This document shows, in pieces, positions 29,101 through 38,582 of a DNA stretch of 64,000 bases (position 1 is the first letter of the stretch; every line of letters starts with the position of its first letter). The notes beneath the pieces were generated by a model. The model saw only the letters and a list, made by a program, of their open reading frames with translations, had not been told where the DNA came from and did not search any database. The position numbers and the translations under genes were made by a program. Origin of the DNA: Echinometra lucunter (Eukaryota; Echinodermata; Echinoidea; Camarodonta; Echinometridae). The stretch spans positions 14,131,763 through 14,195,762 of the forward strand of contig CM057154.1 in assembly GCA_029962745.1 (NCBI GenBank). Direction: 5' to 3'.

Positions 29101-30373
29101 TGAATCTGATATTCATCAACGACGCAATCCATCAAATCATAATTTTTGGCAAAATATCATTGAATCATTTGATACCACTTTCACTTACATCTTCTCTCAA
29201 AATGAAAATTTCTATAGACCCTTGTCGATACCGGCTTCATATTTTTTCGGAAGGAATACAAAAATAGTGCAAGTCGAGCCGACCTTTTGTAGATATTTTT
29301 CATAGTTTCCTACCCAATTTCAAAGAAGTTTCTATTTTTTTTTTTCTTAGATATTGCCCTGTGTGCGAAATAAAGACATCCGCGAAGTTTGGACACACCA
29401 TACAGAATGTTCAATTATGAATTACATATGACTATTATTATGGAAACTAAGTAGGTCATGCACAATTGCCATTTAAATCTGAAAGCTAGTGGTCTTCTAG
29501 AATAAACTCGATCACTATATGTTACTGGAACACTTCAATAAGCTAGGATTATGGAGTAAAATTTTATCCAATTCTGGGTAAGAGGGGAACATGCATGCTA
29601 AATGGTTAAAAATTCTACCGTTATTGTATGAAATCTTTTTTAAAAGTCGATAAAACTTAGTCAAAAAAATCCGTGTTTCCCTTTGACCCATCGTTAGATA
29701 AAGCTTCTCTCCACCATTTTCAGAGTGGTTAACTTCAAACATGGTCAGGTTCCGGGTCAGGTTTAGATTTGATGTTGGTTCAGGTGATGTTCTTTATTCC
29801 GAAGGTTTGTTTTTCCAAAACACACAAATTGCGTATACCTACATGTTCGTTAGTCCGAAAATGAAAAAGGGTTCGTTAATCCGAACATTTGTGGCGTTAT
29901 TCCGAAGGTTCATTATTTCGAAGGTTCGTTAATCCGAAAATGAAATAAGGTTCGTTATTCAGAAGGTTCGTTAATCCGAAAATGAAATAAGGTTCGTTAT
30001 TCCGAAGGTTCGATAGTCCGAAAATGAAATAAGGTTCGTTAGTCCGAAAATGAATAACTAATTTCATTTTCCGATTAACGAACCTTCGGAATAACGAACC
30101 TTCTGAGTAAACGAACTTCGGTATACCCAATCTTCGGAATAACGAACTGTAACCATTATTCTGTGAAAGACCGGAGCTTGTTCTTCTTACGTCAGACCCC
30201 AATGTGAATCAAGCTATGTCGTATTGTAGAATAAACAAAGTTTTAGACGAGCTTTGTCAAAATGAGAACTGTGCTCTTGTTTTGCTTTCGGTTTGATATC
30301 AAACCTTTGACCGACAGTAATTGGAAAATCGAATGTATGACGGAACAAACAAAAACAAAAACAAAAAAAGGAA

Positions 30374-30405
<32 letters not shown>

Positions 30406-31217
30406 CCTGTCTCAACAGAGAAGCGTTCTCTAATGACAAGTATTACACTGTGTAAACTGCTCACAATGTGTGGTTAATATTTTATGTATACATGTATATA
30501 CATGTCCTTTGCAACCAAACCTTGATTCGATTCCATTTCAACATTCTGTTTATATAATTTGCTTACTTCTGCTTATTACGTTATCATTATACGATTAACT
30601 GAAAGAAGCATTGTCCATGAAAAACATATCAGAATGATTTGGTTTTGATATGCTAGTTCAAACAAGGAAATAATGGAAGACTAAAAAATATATCATTATG
30701 AGATAACTAAATTATTTCGTGTGAAATGATGAATATTAATGTGAGAAGGGAGAGTATTTAAATTATGATATGTGGTGGAACCAACATTCAGTAGCTCATT
30801 GTAATTCTAATTGGTTCATTTATGGTTTAATGATGTTTAAATCTATTTTCAAGATATCCATCTTTTGATTTTCATTCTTTCCACGACAGCATTATTTAGA
30901 AGACTATGGCTACCTTTCAAGTAAATCTGGTGAAAAGGCGAATTCTGAAAGGGAAATTACAAATGCGCTCCATAAATTTCAACAGTTTGCTGGGTTACCC
31001 GATACAGGTATGCTCCATATCTGATTAGATAATTGCATTTTCATAATACTTACTTATCCATTTATGAATCTGTTGGCTCATTCTGTTCCAAAAGTTTGTA
31101 AACATGCATGAATCTATTATTATTATTGTTATCATTATTATGATTATTATTATCATTATTATTATTGTTTTATTATTATTATCATTATTATTATTATTAT
31201 CATCATTATTATTATCA

Positions 31218-31275
<58 letters not shown>

Positions 31276-31280
31276 CATCA

Positions 31281-31323
<43 letters not shown>

Positions 31324-34300
31324 CGTCGTCGTCGTCGTCGTCATCATCATTATCATTATTCACAGTAATAAACCAAAGAATAGACCACAATGAGGAGAAG
31401 AAAAGACTTGGAAAGACTGGTGTTTAGGCCTACGAAGAAAGAGATAATTGTGGCGGCAGGAGGGACGGACGGAGAGGGAGAGCGAGGGGGGGGGGGATGT
31501 TGTTAACCGGTTGACTCGCCCTAGGGTTAGAAAACTATACCAGAACATGAGTTTGAGGGGGGTTCACACATTGCCGATTTAGACGGCGGTTCATGGCGGT
31601 TCTGCAATTCGCCTTGCTCAGCCAAAGACCGTGTTAACACCGCACACAACCCCTAGTCATCTGTCACTCAGAATGATCCCTGAGAACCGCGGGGAACGGG
31701 TCAAAAAAAAATAACATTTTCAATTTTTTTTTCAGACCTTTTGTTCTGAATCACTCAGTAAAGCGCCGAAAGTTCTAATTTTTTTTTTGTCTGAACATTC
31801 GTAGTATTCTTAGCAAATGTACTTGAAAAGTACTAATATTCTAGAATCATTCTGAATTTCTGATGTATTTTTTTTCTTATGCAATTCTTTGTGTTTTACC
31901 TTCTGTTTCTTATAGTCTTTTTCATCAAAATTTGTCGGCGACACTTTTGCGATCATAAACAACTATGAATTCATTACTTTTAATTCGTAAAAGTAGAAAT
32001 ATTCATACAGTAATGAATTTTCTCTAAAAAAAAAACAACAAGAACTTTGTATTGAAAATACACATGAAATCACGTCTTATAGCACTTTTTGGTCCGACGT
32101 GCATGCAAGTACAAATGTTGCTTGATTTCGGAATCGGCGCGTCGCAAATTTGGTGTCAAAAGATGCACGAGATTTACAATAAAGACATGAAAGATGTCAT
32201 GAAACGTCGCAAAAGGATTTTTTTTTTTGAGCTGCGGATATCGCGCGAAATGTCGGGGAGGGGGGCGGAATCCGCCCCGGCCCTTAAGGGTTAAGGAGAG
32301 ATTTGGTTTGTAGCCAGAGTTGGTAGATGATATATTATTGGGGCTTCTTGGGGATAATTCATTGCCAGTGTTCATCTTGACGCACACATACCGAAGTCTA
32401 ATCCGATTTCAAAGCATCCTCTTTCTATGAAAGTGTATCAACACATTTAAAACTAACTTGTATTATTAACCTTGATACGCACCTTCTTATAGGCCAAGCA
32501 TTAGTTTATCTAAACTCATGCATGTAATGTACAATCCTATTTCAAAACTAATCAGACATCGCTTGAAATTGAAAAGATGTGAAACCTAAACAAATAAAAT
32601 CCTCATTATTTAATCCCAAATGTCACTTAAATCAAATATTCTCCTCCTAGTCCTCCGTTCCCTCTCCCTTTCTCTCAATTTTCTTCTTATTTCGTAAAAT
32701 TATTTATTCATGTTTTTATTCCTCTGTTTATTTATTTATTTATTCATTTATTTATTTATTTCATTTATTTATTATCATCAAGGTCATCATCATCTTCTTC
32801 TTTTTCTTTTTATGCTGCTTCTTCTTCCTTTTCTTCTTCTTCTTCTTCTTCTTCTTCTTCTTCTTCTTCTTCTTCTTCTTCTTCTTCTTCTCCTCCTTTT
32901 TCTTCTTTACACTTCATAATTTCTCATTTCATAAGGTGAGGAAGACATCCAGACGACGATCAAGATGTTAGCACCTCGATGTGGTGATAACGATATTGAT
33001 GAGCAAGCGATGACATCTACTGATAATAGTAGGAGCCGCAATAAACGATGGGCCATCTTCCAGGAATGGCCCAAGAACGATCTGACATATCGAATCTCTA
33101 CTTACACTGCTAAGCTTCCAGTGGATATTGTCAATGATGCTGTCGCTAGAGCATTTAAGGTATATATAGTTATGTTTCTTGTAGTCTGCAGTGGAGCAAA
33201 TACACCCTGTGCATTCTTTGATTTGATGTTCATTTATTTCTATATACATCATCACAAATTCAACATGCATAGCCTAGTCACATAAAATCATACACAGAAA
33301 AAGGGGTCGTCATAAGCAAGCTTGAGTTGACATCCTAACCATAAATAAATTGATTATACAATGAATACACATATGCAAACAATACATAGTGGAAAGCAGG
33401 AGGCCAATAAAGGAAAAATAAATATAAAAGTTAGAGAGGGGGAGGAAAGAGGGGAAAGGGGAGAGAGAATGGCATTCAGATAGTATCAGGTGGAACAAAT
33501 AAACTAGGAAGGGTGTTAACCACAAACAACCAGCAGTACTTGAGAGAAAATAATCTTTTAAGCGTTTCTTTTATGTAAACTTCGTTGGGATTTCCTTCTG
33601 GAAACCACATTGCATACCTTGAATCCACATCATACTTCTCCAAGGTTCTCTCTCCTTTCATTTTTGCTTGCCAGAAAACGTTTCAAATTTTGTTCCGTCT
33701 TTTATAGATTCCTGGTTTATGTTGTAAAGCCTTCATAATGAACACGCCACTTTTCTCTCTTTATTGTGTACATCATTTCTTATACTTGTTTTTATATAAT
33801 CTTGTAGGAATGTATTTTCGTGGTTACTTAATTCTTGCTTTTTTTTTCTTCAAACATACATCGATTGCAGTTGTGGTCCGACGTTGCCCTGATAAGCTTC
33901 ACACAGATCTTCAGCGGCAAGGCAGATATTGATATCTCCTTTCATAGGGATGAGCATGGTGATGGTCGTCCTTTCGATGGTCCTGGCTTGGTCCTAGGAC
34001 ACACTTTCCCTCCTAGTCGGACAACATCTAGGCCGGACCTCATCGGTAGTATTCATCTCGATGAAGATGAGAATTGGACAGTCAATTCACCATCAGGTCT
34101 CTTCACCCTCCTTACTTTTGTTTTTACCAATAGACGAAGAAGTTTGGCCACAAGAGGCATAAACCAGGAGAGGAAGGGAAAGAGAGAGAGAGTTCGTGAA
34201 TGGGTTAAAAACAAAAATAGAGAGAATGATGTGAGAGAAGACATGGGCAAAGAAAGTGTAGAATTTAAATCGTTACTGGAGACGAAATACATGGTCTGTC

Positions 34301-37300
34301 GGCAATTGGTAGCGGAATGACCTTTGACATGTTGATATCGATATATCTGAAAGGGGTATGCTCATCTCGTCAGATGTAAGTTACTGCACTACCCATTTTA
34401 AAGGCCATCTTTACCTTCAAATATATTATTGTAGGCGTGAACACAATCACAGGAACTTTTTGTTGGTATAAGTGATGTGTATGCCAAACGATTTAAAAAA
34501 TTACAAATTTGAAGCCAAAATATGAATTAAATGTCAGGAAGATGAGAAAAGAGAGGTAAAACAACTGCAAAAGAGTGCATAGAAATTGTGACAGGACCCG
34601 GAGTCGAACCCGGGACCACGTGCATGGTGGGCAGAGTCATATCACTAACGGCACGTCCACAATGATTATAGAAAAGAAATTACGATGGGTCTATAAGTAT
34701 CGATGATGAAAGAAATAATTTTGCAATATAAAAAGTCATTTTAGATTATGAAACTATATAATTATTCTTCTATCAGTCAGTGAAGACCCCGTCTGATTCG
34801 GTCTAGTTGTCAAGAAGAAATACAGATTTTTGAAACGGACGTCATAGGCCCGGGGGGGGGGGGTACTCGACCCAAAAGTGGTAGGTATGTGCCGCAGGCG
34901 AGACAAAAAACGGGGGCTTTGGAACGCGCTTATTGTGAAAAGGAGGGTCTTCGGAACGGACTTCGGAACTATAAATGTTTGTGAAAACGGGGGTCTTTGG
35001 AACGGTTCGCCTGCGTGTGAGTGCGTATGTATCCCTACGGCCGCCGGGTGCGCTCGCGCAGAGGCGATGGTCGGACAGCGCTCTACGGGCCGCTTTTCAC
35101 CAAAAATGCAGCTCATTGTAACGGATCAATGCGGCCGGAACGGCGTAACGAAAAACATGCGAAGCTTTGGAACGGATTTCTTTCTTCTTTTTTTCTCGAT
35201 AAGAAGAAAATGCTATGCTTTGGAACGGCTTTCTTAGTTCTTTTTCTCAGTAAGATGAAAATGCTATGCTTTGGAACGGAAATTTGAGTGTAAAAATGGG
35301 GGTCTTCTCCGCGGCACATACCCACCACGCATTATATACTGAGTGCCCCCCCCCCCCCCCGGTCATAGGTCCTTCCCGTCCTAGTTTGGACAGATGGAGA
35401 ACTCAAAGCACAGTGGTCAATCCCGCTATCCCTTTGAATGGTTTACAAAGGAAATCGCTGTTTTGTTTTGATTTGCTATGATTGTTATTGCAGTGGTGTA
35501 CATAGGTAATAATTCTTTCTGTCCAATAGTTAAAGGATCAGGGAGTTTAGTCATTTTACTCCATCTTTTATCAATAATGTCCTTTGCATCCACAAAATGA
35601 AAATATCTTGTCCACAGGATACTCGTATACAATTATATTCAAATCTATGCATACTATTTCAGCAAAAATTGTTCCAGATTAGGTTTTAAAAAAACTCGTT
35701 TCAAAGATCAAGACAAGGCACTTATGAAATAGTCTGATAATTTTGTTTTATAATCACTGCATTATATTACTTACAAAATATGACCAACATCTTTAAACTC
35801 TGAAAGCTGCTCATCTTTTCTCATTCATGATTTAATTTGTTATGGAAATACATATCCACATTCACTTCATTTGCAACAACAATACCAGCGATAACAACAA
35901 CAACAACAGGAATGATGATAACTATGACCAAAAAATTGTTTTCATCACAACCAAAGCACAAATAAAAAGAAATAATGAATTCTTCTGCAAACAATAGTGA
36001 TTTGATGGTCCCTTTTGTTCAAACTTGGACAGAAGGGACTTACGACATTGTTTACAAAAATCGCTATTTCTTTGTGACTACTGGACCGAATCAGATGGGA
36101 TCTTAACTGACTGTTAGAGAAATAGTTATGGTTTCATAATTTACAATGACTTTTCATATTGCAAACTAATTTCTTTAATGATTAATACTAATAGGCTAAT
36201 CGTAATTTTTTTTTACAAACTGCATGTAGGCTACATAAGTTTTGTGACATCTAAATGCAGCAGTCTAAAAATGGAGCGAATCTTGTGATCCTTATTTTAA
36301 ACAGACGTAGCTCTTATCCCTCTGTACAGGAAAGAACCTATGGTTGACGGTAGGTCATGAAATTGGTCATGCCATTGGACTCAGTCATTCTCGAGTTCTT
36401 CCAGCTCTCATGTATCCTTGGTATCCGACCTACAACTCCAACTTTCAGCTTGATCTAGACGATATCCTAGGAGTCCAGTACTTGTATGGTGAGACGATAG
36501 TGCATTTCATCTATCTAGCTTCTCTCTACCCAGGTGTTAACAGGGTACCCGTTAGGATACAACGTCATTGTGGCGTGCATGGCCAGTATTGTGCACGCCT
36601 TTCAAGGGCAAATGGGGGCTTTTGCGCCTTGCGAGGGGGGGGGGGGTGATTGAAACCAGCACTCTGTAAGACAGTGCATATGGCTGGGGTATGAGGAGTC
36701 AGCAGAGAACATTTTTTTTTTTTCATAAGAAAGCTGTTCTTTTTTCTCATTGACTCCTGTAAAATTTCATAGCCTTATACATGTTTTAATCGCCCTTGCT
36801 ATAATGCCTATAGTGCAGAACCTTGCCTTAACTGCACAGGATAATTTTTGCAAGGAGTTTTTCCTTGTATTCTGTATCTTGTATCGGCATTTCTAACTAA
36901 CTGTCTATCTGTCCCGCCTCCCATCCATCCTCTGCTGAGCTATTATCTGAATCATTCTGTCAATAATAGATGTAAATATCAATTGAATTATTTATCTTTA
37001 AATCAGGAGCTCGACCAGGAGCAGAACAGGCTTCTCCAACCAGCTCCCCACAGGGTCCTAATAATCCTAACATACCAAGTCTATGCATCCTAAATCCTGA
37101 TACTATGACGTTCACTACAGGTGGAGATATGTATGCTTTCAAAGGTAATAATCGCTCAAAGGTCTGCAGGCCTTAAGACCCTCATCATATGGGCGTACAT
37201 AGTACAGTGAAGAATCGCGAGGTTTGATAATATTCAGTACTTTGAATCTACGACATTTTGTAACTGAATAATGGCGAAGCAAAAATCATGCCACGAAATC

Positions 37301-38527
37301 ATTTTCTTAGTTGTATTTTTCAATGAATTCATTTTGTTCGTTTTTTGTTTTGTTTTTGGGTTTTTTTTTTGTTGCTTTTTTATTAAAGAACAGTGAAGAA
37401 TATGATTTGAAAAAGTTTTCATTCTATACAGACGCAATATGGTAGCAATCGTAAAGGGCGTGTAGAATAAAAATAAGTTCAAACGGTTTAATTTTCTTTG
37501 ATTCTGTTTTGCAGCTTTGAATTAGTATAAGCTTTTACTAACCTATTGTTCTTCAATCTTTTTATTTTCCAATTCTAGGCAGCTTTTATTGGGAGTTGGA
37601 GCAAGGTCAGATTGTGGGAGGATTTCCCAAGCTTATCTCAGACAATTGGCTAGGTCTGCAGAGTAACCTATCAGCATCCCTCTCCATGAAAAACCCTCGA
37701 GTATGGGGTGATGATGTTGGCAAGACCTACTTCTTTAAGGTATCAAATATACTCAAAAAGCAAGTCTAGTACAAGCAGGGATGTTGTCAGAGAGGAGATT
37801 GTGTATGTAATCTCTATCCCTAGATCCACTGAACACTAAGCCTGAGATAACACGAGCTAGGGCCTATAATACTGAAATGAAATCGTGTTCAGTGGGTTAA
37901 GAAATTACTGTAGCCAAAATTGAACATCATTCTTTTAGGCTGTTGGCAAACCCAAATACTGATAACACTATTATTTTCTTTTCCTACTGACATTTTTTAG
38001 CTGCCTTATACCTTAGTAATTCGACCCGACTCACGCCCCCCCCCCCCCCCCCCCCGTCCATCTCATGTATTAAAAGAGGGTAAAAAAAGAAAGGTTCATG
38101 ATTGATCATTATGAATACAACAAATTTGTGTAGCATGAATAATGCATTGCATGAGAGGCAAGGTTTCTTCGGTAGCTGAAGTCAATAATGGACATGCAAT
38201 ATGAGTCCTGACTGCCCAGTGGGCTGCACCGGCGTAGCCAGGATTTCATTTTAGGGGGCGGTATATAGTATATATATATAGTATATAGTATATATGCAAA
38301 GCGTGCGAATTACACTGAGCGCACTTCATTGTGCTCAGAAAACGAAGGAGAAGACTTTGCCAATTGAACATATTTTCTTCACCACTGTGATAGTACAGGT
38401 ATAAAAGTCCCGAATTTTACCGTTTTTAAACCGTTGACTATACTGAATTCTCTAATTCCGATGTGTTTAATGCAGGGCCCACCTGGTTCCATTAGACAAC
38501 TGTTTAATAATGACGATGATGATGATT

Positions 38528-38582
<55 letters not shown>

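Noticed and set aside
31025..31427. Asn-, Ile-, Leu- and Tyr-rich frames
   Set aside because: Products of the (ATT)n array inside an MMP intron.
33476..33661. Minus-strand 61-codon frame in MMP intron 3, considered as a LINE fragment
   Set aside because: No clear reverse-transcriptase motif could be pointed to.
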